Shown here: piece after piece, positions 49,885 to 62,897 of the stretch
Layout: every line of letters starts with the position of its first letter
Position numbering within the stretch: position 1 is the first letter of the stretch
Assembly: GCA_002914805.1 (NCBI GenBank)
Contig: JXTB01000082.1
Location: 259,715-323,714, forward strand
Length of the DNA: 64,000 nucleotides
DNA from: Parasponia andersonii
Taxonomy: Eukaryota; Streptophyta; Magnoliopsida; Rosales; Cannabaceae
Direction: 5' to 3'
Notes under the pieces: model-generated
Told to the model about the DNA's origin: nothing
The model's input: only the letters and a program-made list of their open reading frames with translations
The model's database searches: none
Made by a program: the position numbers and the translations under genes

Positions 49885-50245
49885 TCATAGTGCCCTTGCC
49901 ACATTAGTAACTGTAAAAATAACTTGCTTAGTGTACACATGTGTAAGAGTTATCACAATACTATCTACCTGTCGAAGTCCTAATAAGTAGTGATATAGAA
50001 AATAATACTTCCTACAGCACCTTTGCCACATTAGCAATTGTAGGGATAACATACTATCAATATAATAATAATAATAATAATGATAATAATAATAATAATA
50101 ATGACATAATAATGGCATAAATGTTATCAAAATGCTGTCACCAAGTTTCGAAGTTCTGATAGGCAGTTGTAATAAGCAACAATGCTTCCCACAGTGCCCT
50201 TGTACATAGGCAGTTACTAGGATAATAAACTTACATGATAGTAAT
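49885..50245. repeat. Three diverged repeats around an ATA microsatellite
   Basis: Related segments lie at about 49888 (AGTGCCCTTGCCACATTAGTAACTG, shortened: CCCTTGCCACATTAG), 50018 (CACCTTTGCCACATTAGCAA) and 50192 (CAGTGCCCTTGTACATAGGC), each followed by similar sequence and by ATAA-type tracts. Steps are about 130 and 175 bases. An ATA/ATG trinucleotide run at about 50060-50105 lies between the second and third. The Tyr-rich frame on the - strand here is only the microsatellite in translation. Confidence 0.6.
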
Positions 50246-50849
50246 AATATAATAATATGGTAATGATAAAAGGATCTAATTGACGGAGGTGAATAAACTG
50301 ACCATAATATCAACTAAAAGGTAATTAAAGGAAAAAGAGAGATTAAAAATAAAAGAGGAATAATAATAATAACAGTGATAATATATAAGAGATAGTGAGA
50401 GAACACAAAATCCTAAACTTATGCCACCAGTCAAGTATAGAGTTTGAGGAGAGTAGCTCAGTGTTCGTAGATCACTGAATTACAAGGGTTAGAGGCTGCA
50501 TACAAGGAAGCTTGTAAAATAACTTCGTAAAAAAAAGTGATAAAAATAATTGGATAATGGAAAAGTGATATAAGAGTAGTTGAAATGTAGAAAATTGATA
50601 TAAACTTGGATATTGGGCTTATAAATGAAAATTATGTAAAAAGATATATATAAGCGTATTTGAAAATAGGTGTAGATATGCAAATATATATGTACAAAGA
50701 GAAGATGAAAATATGGAGAGCTAAGTGTATAGAAATAGAGAAAAGTGAAGTGAAAGACTTGATGAACAAGTCTTATGCAAGCCATGAGTAAGATAGTGAT
50801 TTAGTGGCCATGAGTTGGATAAAGAACAAGATGATATTGATAGTAATAA
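50246..50849. other. AT-rich spacer, nothing recognised
   Basis: A/G-rich DNA without gene signature. It ends in AATAA (50845-50849), one copy of the element D target duplication. Confidence 0.5.
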
Positions 50850-53824
50850 TGTTAGACCTTTTAGCTTATCTATATGACTACATAGGTCAAACTAGGAAGT
50901 AATATTCTTTTATAAACTATGACCTTAGTTTTATTCAAAAAAATAGGCCAATTTAAACTTTTCACACTCTAAAAAAAAATGAACTGTGTGACATTACTTT
51001 CTTAAAGTGTCTTTATAAAATGTATAACCAAAAAGTTCTTAACAGTTTATCTTACCATCAGTGGTAATATTTACAACATAGCAAAATATCGAAATACAAA
51101 GAAAATATCTCTCATAAGTCAAGCTTGTCTACATCTATATGATCATAGTGATAAGAAAGCGTACTAGCCAACCAGTAACTCTATACATCATAGGTCTCCT
51201 CACCTGTATCGTAAGAATTAAATGAGCTAATGCTTTTTAAGTAAAGATCATGCATTCTCGTGAATGTGTTTCATGCATAGAGTTTATTGAAATTCCCGTT
51301 GGACTCTTTCTTTCATATCTTTTCATTTTAATGCACTTTTCTTAAAAAATGTTTCTTTATAGGACCTTTGAGTACACTACAAAGCCATGACAGTCAGTAA
51401 GCCGTACCCACCTATGTGGGAAGGAAACATATGGCCAATGCAAACTATACCTACTCAACATAGACCGACTTGGTAATGCATCTCACATAACATATAGTAT
51501 AATATTCAGTCCTAGAAGTTGGTAAGCCATGCCCACCTATGCAGGAAGGTTGCTTGTGTAAACTATACCTATCCAATGCAGACAGACTAAACAATGTAAT
51601 TAAAACATATCTCATAAAATCAGTACAATGGTACTACTTTAAATCTAAAATGTGGAAAACTTTGCCTCTTTTAAAATCATACTTGAATGATCATATCATG
51701 CTTATGTCTTTCATGAACTTACAACAACTATAGGAATAACATATAATTAATATAATACATACAATCATGTAGGAAAATATCTAGTATTTACTAATGTCCT
51801 TGTGAAGCAATTAAAATAATTCTTTACTTACCCTATATCCGACAAAAGAGATAGCGAAAACGGTTAGTATCCCTTATGGCAAGTTGTGTGGAAGACTTGA
51901 TATCAATTTTATTAGTAAAATGATCACTATAATGTAAAATGCTTAAAGAAAACAACCATAAGACTAAAATCACAACTTTCACAAAATCAGAAAACTTAAT
52001 CACAATATGACTCAAAAGTGTACAAGTGACATGAGGTATATAATAGCTAATGACTAGCATTGAAAACTAATTAAAATCATCATAAATGCTAGATCCTTAG
52101 TAAAAAAATGATCCAAAATGGCACAAAATTTCATAAAAACTAGTCCATTTGCTTCTAAATGGTACCATTTAATTTTATAAATATTTAGACAACACCTCTT
52201 CTATTTTTAAGATATTTCCACATCTATTAAATCGTAGTTTAGATCTGCAATCAAAATTGACAAGCTAATTTCTATATATACATATCAAAGAGGATCATTT
52301 AGAACAACCTAAGTGCATTTGAATTTCTTTCGATTTATATAAAGTTTAAATCCACTTTTACACTTGTATATCATCACAACCAGCAAGTAAATAGATATAA
52401 TATACATAAAATGATCAATATCTTACACATTCTAAGTAAAAAAATCAAATTTCAAGTTTAGACAACTTATTCCAATAATAAAAGCACTTGAATCCACAAA
52501 TAGTAACTTTTGGGGATTTTGTTTTAATTTTACTTTTCCACTTAAATTCCATACTTTCATCTATATGAGTGAGTTTCTAGGACTGTTATTTATCCTATAA
52601 GAGTTTTAGTTTAAGAGCAGCAGTAAGAAAAACTAATTACAAACTTAAAATCTTACATAAACTTCACCTTGACTAGTTTAAACTTTTGCTGAAACTCTTA
52701 TCTTCTACCTCCACCAAATTGATTTCCAAGGATTTGAAATTGATTTAAGGACTTAGGAGGACCTAGAGAAGTCATTATTTAAGTGGTATCGAGTGGAGGA
52801 TTGAAATAAGAAAACAAAACCTAGAAAGAAGAACTAATAGAATTTCCTTGACTAGTTTGGACATATCTTGCTTTCTTAAGCTCCAATTTGAAATCTACCA
52901 CTTGGAAACTCTTAGAAATGGTTGAGAGGAGTTGAGAGAAGTCTAGAAGGAGCTAGAGAATTTCAGGTTAAGGCTGGAGAGAAAGGATAAAAAAATGACT
53001 AGATTTGGTCTAAAAGTGATACTTAATGTTTAAGAAATGACATACCTTAAATTCTAAGGGGTATTTTTGGTATTTCACACCTTAATTTTCTATGTGTCCA
53101 GCTTTAAATTGCTTTTTGCTTATTGACCACGTTTCTTGCTGTTCCTATACACTCAAGTATAGACAAAAATGATGAAACCTGGCTTAGAAAATGAAATCTT
53201 GCCATATTTTGACTTATGATTCTATATGGCCAATCTTATTTTAATATTGTGGAACCTATCCCCATAGTCAATCATTAAATATAAAAATAATTCAATTAGA
53301 CTCCAATTAATAATACGAACATAGTATCAATGCCTAATTATTAGAATGCAAAAATATGACTTTATGCAATTAAGATGAATCTAAATTAGCTTAGTGCAGC
53401 AATAGACCAATTAGTGTCTTGAATGTCATCTCATGCTTACTTGGAGCTGACAAATAAAATGCTATAAATGAGTCTTAAACATTAAATCAAAGCTATTTGA
53501 TGTGTTACATGCACTGTAAATTCGGCTCCAAAAAGCGTGAAAAATGCATTTTACCTTAAAACTACTATTTGGCCAAGTTATCAACAAATATGACTTTTAT
53601 GCATATACATATGGTATTGCATTCGTGAATATATTCTTTGTTTATTTCACACACCAAGCTCTCTCTCTATGAGAGTATTGAGCCTTTACACTGCATGGAA
53701 GTACTTAACAATTAGAATGGGCAATTTAACATAAAATTAATATTAATTGCTTGATATGTCTATTATGTAATCTGAACATGTTTATTATATGCTTATTATA
53801 CATGTGAGAATCTTGGACGTCACA
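50850..53824 (-). repeat. Element D 3' LTR
   Basis: On the - strand it starts TGTGACGTCCAAGATTCTCA and ends AAAAGGTCTAACA. It matches 58175-59936 and 62431-62897 in order. Confidence 0.85.
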
Positions 53825-53838
53825 TCCTTCCCTCCTTA
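53825..53838 (-). other. Element D polypurine tract
   Basis: On the - strand AAGGAGGGAAGGA stands directly before the 3' LTR. Confidence 0.75.
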
Positions 53839-53899
53839 TTAAATATCGTCTTTGAAATTTACTTATCCAAATAAGTGAGGATACTTAGTTTTGATCTCT

Positions 53900-55110
53900 T
53901 CTTTTCTTTCTCATGTGGCCTCTTCTACTTCATGGTTCCTCCTTAGTACTTTGACCGAAGGAATCTTCTTGTTTCTAAGCTCTTTTTCTTTTCTATCTAA
54001 AATCTCCACTAGTTGTTCTTCATAGATCACATCTTGGTTCAACTCTAATAGCTCAAAACTTAAGACCTGTGAAGGGTTTGGAATATATCTTGTTAATATA
54101 TTGACGTGAAAAATATTATGTACGTTTGACAGTGAGGGTGGCAAAACAATTTTATAGGCAATATCTCCAACTTTATTAAGTATATCTAGTAGGTCTACAT
54201 ATCTGGGACTAAACTTTCCTTTCTTCCAAAACTTTATGATTTCTTTCAAAGGAGCAACCTTTAAAAACTCTTTGCCCTCAACATTAAATGTGACTTCTCT
54301 TCTTCTAGGATCAGCATAGCGGTTTTGTCTATTCTGAACAACTAATAACCTTTTATGAATTTTTTCTACTACTTCAGTTATTTCTCTTACTAATTTTAGA
54401 CCAAGAAATTTCATTTCTCCTATCTCATCCCAGTGAATTGGAGATCTATATTTTTTTCATACAATACTTCATATAGAGGCATTTTAATTGAATCTTGATA
54501 ACTATTGTTGTAGGCAAAGTCTATCATTGGAAAGTACTTGCTCCAAGATCCATGAAAATCTAACACACAAGCTCTAAGCATATCCTTAAGATTTTGTATA
54601 GTTTTCTCTGATTCTTCATCTATTTAAAAATGAAAAGTTGTACTAAATATAAGTTTCGTGCCCATAGCCTCTTGAACGCTCTTCCAAAATTTTGAAGTGA
54701 ATCTAGAATCTTTGTCAGAAATAATAAGTATTAGAACACCATGTAGTCTAATGATTATTAAAACATACAGTTGAGCCAACTGATCTAAGCTATAAATTAC
54801 TTTAATCGGTAAGAAATGGGCTAATTTACTATATCTATCCACAATTACCCAAATATCATCATTCACTTTTATTTTTCTTAGGAAGCCCAACCACCAAATC
54901 TATATCAATCTCTTCCCATTTCCATTGTGGCACATATATAGGCTTTAATGTTCCACCAGGTCTTTGATATTTAGGTTTAACTTGTTGAAATGTGAGATAT
55001 TGTTCTATAAGCTTAATCAGATCCTTCTTCATACCTTGCCACCAATAATGTATTTTCAAATCCTTATACATGTTTATAGTACCGGGATACACAAAGTAAG
55101 GAGTAGTGTG
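53900..55110 (-). other. Element D integrase with chromodomain (fossil)
   Basis: In order on the - strand: IHYWWQGMKKDLIKLIEQYL (zinc-binding part), IWVIVDRYSKLAHFLPIKVI (core), RLLVVQNRQNRYADPRRREV and NVHNIFHVNILTRYIPNPSQ (C-terminal part), then the chromodomain-like VEILDRKEKELRNKKIPSVK. This ending is typical of Tekay/Del chromoviruses. Confidence 0.85.
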
Positions 55111-55259
55111 AGTTTCTATTAATATCTCCTTTCTAATTGTTTCATCTGGTACACACAGTCTATTTCTGTATTTGATTACACTATCATTAGAAATCTAAAA
55201 TGTCACCTCCTTTCCAGACTCTATCTTAGTCTTCAAATTTGTCAGATAGGGATCCATAT

Positions 55260-56500
55260 TCTGGCTTTACTTAATTCTCTCCAAAATTGTAGATTGTAGC
55301 ATAAGAGCTACTAATTTCTCTGTTAAACATGTAGGCACTATCTCTAATTCCAATCGATGTAAATCTATCAAAAGATATTTCTGATCAATGTACTTAAGTG
55401 ACATAGTATCTAATGACTTTCTACTTAGAGCATCTATAACTACATTAGCTTTTCCTTGATGATAATTAATTTCATAGTTATAATCTTTACCAGTACAAAC
55501 CATCTTCTCTGTCTTAAATTCAGTTCCTTTTGAGTAAAAAAGTACTTTAGGCTTTTATGGTCTGTGAAGATCTGACATCTTTCCCTATAAAGATAGTGTC
55601 TCCAAGTCTTTAGTGAAAAAACTACTGTTGCTAGCTCCAAAGCATAAGTAGGATATCTTGTTTCATATTCTTTTGGTTGTATAGAAGCATAGGGGATCAC
55701 CTTACTATAGGAAGATAATGTTTTCCAACCAAAACTCACACTTCTTAAACTTTGCATACAAGTGTTTTTCTTTCAAGATCCTTAAAATTGTTCTCAAATG
55801 CTCTATGTGCTCCTTCCTTGAGTGTGAATATATCAAAATATCAGCAATAAACACTATACCAAAGCTATCTAAGAAATCACTGAATGCTCTATTTATCATG
55901 TTCGTAAAAGTAGCTAGGGCATTAGTTAAACCGAAAGGCATCACTAAGAACTCATAGTACCCGTATCTCGTTCTAAAAGTTGTCTTAGGAATATCTCCTT
56001 CCTTAATCTTCAGTTGATGGTATCTTGATCTTAAATTAATCTTGGAAAATACTGAAGCACCTTGTAACTAATCAAACAAATCATCAATTCTAGGGAGATG
56101 ACACTTATTCTTGATTGTGACCTTATTTAGCTCTCTATAATCAATATAAAGCCTTGTAGTCCCATCTTTCATCTTTACAAACAAAACTAGAGTACCCCAT
56201 AGTAAAATGCTTGGGCCTATAAAACCCTTGTCCAAAAGATTCTGTAATTGTACCTTCAGTTCGTTCAATTCTACTGGAGCCATTCTGTATGGTGCCTTAG
56301 AATTAAGAGTTGTACTAGGTAGAAGATCAATTACAAACTCTATTTCTCTGCTAGGTGGTAATCCTGGGAGATCTTCTAGGAATAACTCTAGAAATTCATT
56401 AACTACTACTACTTCCTCTGGCTTCATCTTTAGTCCGTCTCTAGTATCCATTACATTTACTAAATAACTAGTGTATCCTTTCTCAAGTAACTTCTTTACT
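55260..56500 (-). other. Element D reverse transcriptase and RNase H (fossil)
   Basis: Reverse transcriptase is recognised by [39 protein letters not shown] and the catalytic block [19 protein letters not shown]. RNase H follows with [20 protein letters not shown] and [11 protein letters not shown]. The gypsy order RT-RNase H-integrase is kept. Confidence 0.85.
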
Positions 56501-56950
56501 TTTATCATTAAAATAATTAGTACCATTTTCCTTTTAAAAGACCTAAGGAAAGTAAACTTCTCTTCACCAAGTGGCTGAAATGCTACTCTCTTACCATTAC
56601 AATCAATGTTAGCATGATACTTAGATAGCCAATCTATATCCAAAATCACCTCAAAATCTTGCATATCCAACACTATTAAGTCTACTTACAACTCTCTACT
56701 ATCTATCTGTATTGGACACCCTCTCAAAACTTGACTAGAATATAGTACTTCCTAAGATGGAATAGTTACATAGTATCTTAATTTCAAAGCTTCAGGTGAT
56801 CTACCTAATTTTCTCACATATGCTTGTGATGCAAATGAATGTGTAGCTCTTTAATCTATTAATGTATTTGTGAGGATATAAAAGATAGAGATCTCACCTG
56901 TTACAATTTATGAATTAGCCTCAGCATCTATTGTAATCATGGTAAACACA
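56500..56950 (-). other. Element D protease region (fossil)
   Basis: The stretch [20 protein letters not shown] is the conserved segment after the aspartic protease in chromoviruses (usual form LGMDWLS.Y.A.IDC). The catalytic motif itself is not clear. Confidence 0.6.
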
Positions 56951-57980
56951 GAAGCTGGAACTTTCTTTTGGTCACTAGAGGTAGAAGGACAATCCTTGGA
57001 AAAATGTCTTGTCTTTCCACATGTATAGCATGCTCGACTACCCAAAACACATTCACCTTTATGAGGCTTTCTACATTTGGAACATGTAACTTTATGGCTT
57101 GAGTTAAATTGTATTTGTGGATCTGTTGCTGGGTATTTGAAGGATCTTGTCTTTGTCGTTGACCTTGTGGGAATTTTCTTTTGCCTCCATGAAACCCCAG
57201 TTGAGTACTTTTTCCAAAATTTGCATTTCGCCTTGCTATATCTATGCTTCTTCTAATTTTTAGTGGTTTTACAACCTTTAGTTTAGCTTCAAGGGCTTTC
57301 TTTGCAACTTCTATGTAAGGCACTCATTTTCCTGTAGACATCTTAATGTCCCTATATATTTTTGAATTTAGCCCTTATAAAAACTGATTCACTTTTTACT
57401 CATTGGTACCCATCGTATGAGGAGCAAAACAGGATAACTCATCAAATTTCTTTATGTAGTCATACACGGACATGCCATTCTGCCTTAAATTAGTAAACTC
57501 AGCTGCTTTTGTAAGTTGATGAGTTTCACTAAAGTACTTCCTATAAAAGATTTCCTTAAATCTCTCCCAAGTCAATCTGTCAAAATCAGTGATTGATTTC
57601 ATAGAATCCCATTAATGCTTGTCATCTATTTGGAACATATAAGTAGTAGAAGAAACTTTTTCCTCTATAAGGATTCTTATGCAATCAAAGATATCCTCCA
57701 AACTACGAATTCATTCCTTAACTAATAATGGATCCGTTTCACTTTTGAAAGTTGGAGCTTTATTTTTCCTGAACTTGTTAGAAGCTGGTTCATAGTTTTC
57801 TTGTCTAGTTACTACTTGTACTTGCAATTGTTCATCTCTCCTTTGATCTCATTCGATAAGACTCTTTATTTGTTGAGCTTGTCTCTACACTAATTCAAAT
57901 AATTGATGTATAGTAATATCTTTGTCATTTTCCTAATCCTTCCTTTGTTAGCTAGTCTAACCTTTATCCTTTGGCATGAT
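56940..57980 (-). other. Element D gag region (fossil)
   Basis: The core includes LTWERFKEIFYRKYFSETHQ and NLRQNGMSVYDYIKKFDELS, followed by a basic Gln/Arg-rich stretch and a CCHC zinc knuckle (ACYTCGKTRHFSKDCP). This is the usual chromovirus gag plan. Confidence 0.8.
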
Positions 57981-58157
57981 TTTTTGTATAGTGGCTCTTT
58001 ACTTTCAAACAAATATAATAGCTAATAATAATGTGTGAATCAACTTATAAAACAAAAATAAAGTACATATATGACAATAATTAGACTTAGTAATTAACTG
58101 AGCTTTATGTCACATGATCATATATGTGTAGGTAGTCTTTAGAGATGACTAAACCTC

Positions 58158-58170
58158 TGCTCTTATACCA
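58158..58170 (-). other. Element D primer-binding site (Met tRNA type)
   Basis: On the - strand TGGTATAAGAGCA stands just after the 5' LTR; compare TGGTATCAGAGC. Confidence 0.75.
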
Positions 58171-59936
58171 TAACTATAACACCTCCTAGCTTATCTATTT
58201 GACTATATAAGTCAAACTAGGAAGTATTCTTCTTTTATACACTATGACTTTAGTTTTGTTCACAAAAATGAGCCAATTTAAACTTTTCACACTCTAAAAC
58301 AAAAGAAACTACATGGTATTACTATCCTGAAGTGTCTTTACAATATGTACAACCAAAAGCTCTTTATCATTTTCTCTTGCCATCATTAGTAATATTTACA
58401 ACACATCAAAATATCAAAATACAAAAAAAAAAAATCGCCCACAAGTTAAGCTCGTCTATATCTGTATAATCATGGCAATAAGAAAGTGTGCTAACCAACA
58501 ACTCTATACATCATAGGTCTTCTTGTATGCATCACAAGAACTAAATGAGCTAATGCTCAGTAAGTAAAAATTATACATGCTCATGAACGTATTTCATGTG
58601 TAAACGTTATTAAATTCTCATTGTACTCTTTTTTTCGTAACTTTTCATTTTGATACATTTTTCTTAAAAAATGTTTCTTTATAGGGCCCTTGAGTATACT
58701 ACAAAGCCGCGACAATAGGTAGGCCATGCCCACCTATGCGGGAAAGAAACACATGGCTAGTGTAAACCATACCTACCTAACACAAACCGACTTAGTACTG
58801 CATCTCAGATAACTTATAGTACAATATTCAGTGTTCGCAATCAGTAAGCCATGCCCACCTATGCAAGAAGGATGCTTGTGGAAACCATAGTTACCCAATG
58901 TAGACAGAGTAAATAATCTACTTAAAACTTATCTCGTAAAATCAGTACAATGGTACTACTTTATGATTCAAAAGTGTACAGGTGATATGAGATAATGATA
59001 GCATTGAAAACTAATTAAAATCATCAAAACATGATGCTAGATCCTTAGTACAAAAAGGATCCAAAATGGCACAAAATTTCGTAAAATCTAGTACATATGC
59101 TTCTAAATAGTACTATTTGGTTTTATAAATATTTAGATAGTACCTCCCTTATTTTTAGGATATTCTCATATTTTTTAAATTATGGTTTAGACCTACAATA
59201 AAAATTGACAAGCTAATTTCCATTTATACACACCAAAGAGGATCATAAAGGAACAATTATTTAAGTGTACTTGAATTCTTTTAGGACTCTAGAGGACATA
59301 AAGGAACCATTATTTAAGTGGTATCAAGTGGAGGATTGAAATAAGAAAACCTAGGAAGAAGAACTTGTAGAATTACCTCGACTAGTTTAGACCTATCTTG
59401 CTTTCTTGAGCTCCAATTTGAGTTCTACCACTTGGAAACTCTTGAAAAGAGTTGAAAGGAGTTGAGAGAAGTCTAGAAAGGAGCTAGGGAGTTTTAGGTA
59501 ATGACTAGAGAGAAAGGATAAGAAAATGACTAGATTTGGTCTAAAAGTGATACTTAATGTCTAAAAAATATCGTAAATTAAATTCTACGGGGTATTTCTT
59601 GTATTTTATACATTGATTTTCTATGTATACAGCTTTAAATCACTCTTAGCTTACTCACCATATTGCTGGCTATTCCTATACACTCAAGTGTAGACCAAAA
59701 TGGTGAAACCTAGCTTAAAAGATGAAATCTAGTCATTCTTTGGCTTATGATCCTATATGGCCAATTTTACTGTAATTTGGTAGAACCTAGCCCCATAACC
59801 AGTTATCAAATATAAAAATAAGAGAATAAGAGTCCAATTAATAATACAAACATAGTATTTATACCTAATTATTAGAATGCATAAAAATGACATTATGTGA
59901 ATAAGCTGAATGTAAGCAAGCTTAGTGCAGCAAAAC

Positions 59937-62425
59937 TGTGACATCTAGCTCCTCACATAATTAAGAGAGCCAATAATAAACATTTTCTAATTTTATATTA
60001 GGCATCTAGAAGTCATTAATACTAGTTTCATAAAAATATGCTCATTCCTTATGTTATGTGCTTTTACATACAAGTTATTACACTAATGATTGTCGAAGTG
60101 TCCCGATGCAGTGTAAAGGTTCAATAACCTCAGAGAGAGAACTTGGTGTGCTAAAAGAACAAAGAATATAATTATGAAACTAATACTATGTGCACATGTA
60201 TTAAGATCGTACTTGTTGATAACTTGGTCAAATAGTAGTTTTTCGGTAAAATNNNNNNNNNNNNNNNNNNNNNNNNNNNNNNNNNNNNNNNNNNNNNNNN
60301 NNNNNNNNNNNNNNNNNNNNNNNNNNNNNNNNNNNNNNNNNNNNNNNNNNNNNNNNNNNNNNNNNNNNNNNNNNNNNNNNNNNNNNNNNNNNNNNNNNNN
60401 NNNNNNNNNNNNNNNNNNNNNNNNNNNNNNNNNNNNNNNNNNNNNNNNNNNNNNNNNNNNNNNNNNNNNNNNNNNNNNNNNNNNNNNNNNNNNNNNNNNN
60501 NNNNNNNNNNNNNNNNNNNNNNNNNNNNNNNNNNNNNNNNNNNNNNNNNNNNNNNNNNNNNNNNNNNNNNNNNNNNNNNNNNNNNNNNNNNNNNNNNNNN
60601 NNNNNNNNNNNNNNNNNNNNNNNNNNNNNNNNNNNNNNNNNNNNNNNNNNNNNNNNNNNNNNNNNNNNNNNNNNNNNNNNNNNNNNNNNNNNNNNNNNNN
60701 NNNNNNNNNNNNNNNNNNNNNNNNNNNNNNNNNNNNNNNNNNNNNNNNNNNNNNNNNNNNNNNNNNNNNNNNNNNNNNNNNNNNNNNNNNNNNNNNNNNN
60801 NNNNNNNNNNNNNNNNNNNNNNNNNNNNNNNNNNNNNNNNNNNNNNNNNNNNNNNNNNNNNNNNNNNNNNNNNNNNNNNNNNNNNNNNNNNNNNNNNNNN
60901 NNNNNNNNNNNNNNNNNNNNNNNNNNNNNNNNNNNNNNNNNNNNNNNNNNNNNNNNNNNNNNNNNNNNNNNNNNNNNNNNNNNNNNNNNNNNNNNNNNNN
61001 NNNNNNNNNNNNNNNNNNNNNNNNNNNNNNNNNNNNNNNNNNNNNNNNNNNNNNNNNNNNNNNNNNNNNNNNNNNNNNNNNNNNNNNNNNNNNNNNNNNN
61101 NNNNNNNNNNNNNNNNNNNNNNNNNNNNNNNNNNNNNNNNNNNNNNNNNNNNNNNNNNNNNNNNNNNNNNNNNNNNNNNNNNNNNNNNNNNNNNNNNNNN
61201 NNNNNNNNNNNNNNNNNNNNNATGTGCATTTTGAATACCTGTAAACTATGACAGGTGAATAGCACACCAATCTCTAGAGGATATTGACCCTTTCCACAAT
61301 TCATTTCTATTTAGGATACGAGATAAGTAAAGTACTCAACTGCAACACAAGAATTATGTGCTATATAAGTATCTATTATGTTTGTATGTTTTACATTTAT
61401 TCTGGTTATGAGTATGACCATTGGCATTTCGATTTCAACATATATAAGCTTGGTAATTTTGGTGTGGTATTATTATGTAGACCATATAACCATGCATATT
61501 TTATGAAAAAGTTTAAGAAGGGTAATATGATTTATGAAATGCCTTAGTATTATTGTTTAAAACTATTTTATCATAGAAAAGTTAAGACCAGACAACTTTT
61601 AGAAGGTTTTCTGTCACTGTTATGGGAAAGCGGGATAAATATTTACAGTTTCAGAGTAGCAGCCCCAGGAGAGGGGCAAGTGTGATAGGATTAGTCAAAA
61701 GGTTTGCCACAATATTCGTCCTCCAAGTTATATAATAGACTAAACTACAGTCTCGGGCCATCTTATTTCTTGAGCTCGACGGGGTAACGATGGAATAAGG
61801 TTAGTAACGAGCCCCACTATGGTAAGAGCAAGCAGGAGGAGAACCCATGGGATATCATTAATTCAGGAAGCTCTACAGGCACAGTGCTGAACCGGACAGT
61901 GGGCACAAGATAGGGAAGAGTCTAAAGGAAATTATTTATACTGAAACATTTAAGCAAGCACGATCATACATTTAATTCATGTGATTGAGCAACATGTCAT
62001 CCATTACTTTACTTACTGAGCTATAGCTCATTCTAGTCTTATGTTGCAGGTAATGATTGAGATGACAGCATAAGCTTGTGAGTTAAAGTAGAGGCCCAAC
62101 CTTGGTGTTGTACATATGGATATTTTGACCACTTGTGGGGGGCCTAGTTTGTGTATTTTGGGATGTTTTGTAGTCTCCTAATGAAGTTATTTTTATTTCA
62201 TTTTTTTTAGTACCTATTTACTATGTTTCGTTTTGTAATATATGTATATATTGATCATGTATGTAAGTAAAGTCACCTATCCATAGAGTTTTAAAGAAAA
62301 TAAAAAGTTCGAATCGGCCCGTATTTTGGAAAAACAATTATAGAATTATCTTCCAAAAGTAATGCCTTGTAAATAAAAAGTAAATAAATTTCCACTAGTA
62401 GTAGGAGGATAAAGAGGGTATTACA
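59937..62425 (+). mobile_element. Solo LTR nested in element D's 5' LTR
   Basis: It begins TGTGACATCTAGC and ends AGAGGGTATTACA, with AAAAC directly outside both ends (59932-59936 and 62426-62430), a perfect 5-bp duplication. Its first part (about 60100-60250) matches the reverse complement of the surrounding D LTR, for example GTTGATAACTTGGTCAAATA, so it belongs to a related family in opposite orientation. No internal retroelement coding is visible outside the gap. The gap of 969 N could hide more, so 'solo LTR' is the simplest reading. Confidence 0.75.
60253..61221. other. Assembly gap (969 N)
   Basis: Unknown bases. Any frame drawn across it is an artefact. It falls within repeated LTR sequence, a usual place for assembly failure. 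Confidence 1.
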
Positions 62426-62897
62426 AAAACACCAATTAGTGTCCTAAATACCACCTCATGCTTACTTGAGACTGATAAATACAATACTATAAATGAGTCA
62501 TAAGTATTGAATTAAAGTTGTTTGACATGTTACACATAATGTGAATTTAGCCTCGAAAAGCATAAAAAGTCCATTTTATCGAAAAACTACCATTTGACCA
62601 AGTTATCAACAAATATGACTTTTATTCATATGCACATGGCATCACATTCATAAATATATTCCTTATTTCTTTTACATACCATGATCTCTCTCTCTGAGGG
62701 TACTGAGTCTTTATACTACGTGAGAGGAGTACTTCAACAACCATTAGTATAATAATATATATATATATAGAAAGCATTTAACAATCAGAATGAGCAATTT
62801 ACTATAAAATTGATACTAGTTACTTGATATGTCTATTATGCAATATGAATATATTTATTATTAGCTTATTATGCATGTGAGAATCTTGAGCATTATA

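Larger units (their letters stand above)
50850..62897 (-). mobile_element. Element D: Ty3/gypsy chromovirus, Tekay/Del-like, fossil
   Basis: The element is on the - strand. Its 5' LTR is 58175-62897 (holding a nested solo LTR), its 3' LTR 50850-53824. AATAA lies outside the low end and GATAA outside the high end, a 5-bp duplication with one difference. A Met-tRNA-type primer-binding site is at 58158-58170. Parts run gag, protease, reverse transcriptase, RNase H, integrase with a chromodomain end, from about 57980 down to 53900. Chromodomain plus Met primer and LTRs of 2-3 kb fit the Tekay/Del lineage. It is broken in more than ten places. LTR differences of 15 percent or more by eye suggest it is the oldest, or among the oldest, elements here. 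Confidence 0.88.
58175..62897 (-). repeat. Element D 5' LTR, interrupted
   Basis: The LTR lies on both sides of the nested solo LTR: 58175-59936 and 62431-62897. Both sides match the 3' LTR in the correct order, for example TGACCAAGTTATCAACAAAT near 62600 and AGTTATCAACAAATATGACT in the 3' LTR. Confidence 0.8.

Noticed and set aside
49885-50313. 142-residue Tyr-rich - strand protein
   Set aside because: The Tyr runs are the ATA microsatellite in translation.
60083-61304. Long frames of 350-400 residues
   Set aside because: They consist almost wholly of the assembly gap read as X.
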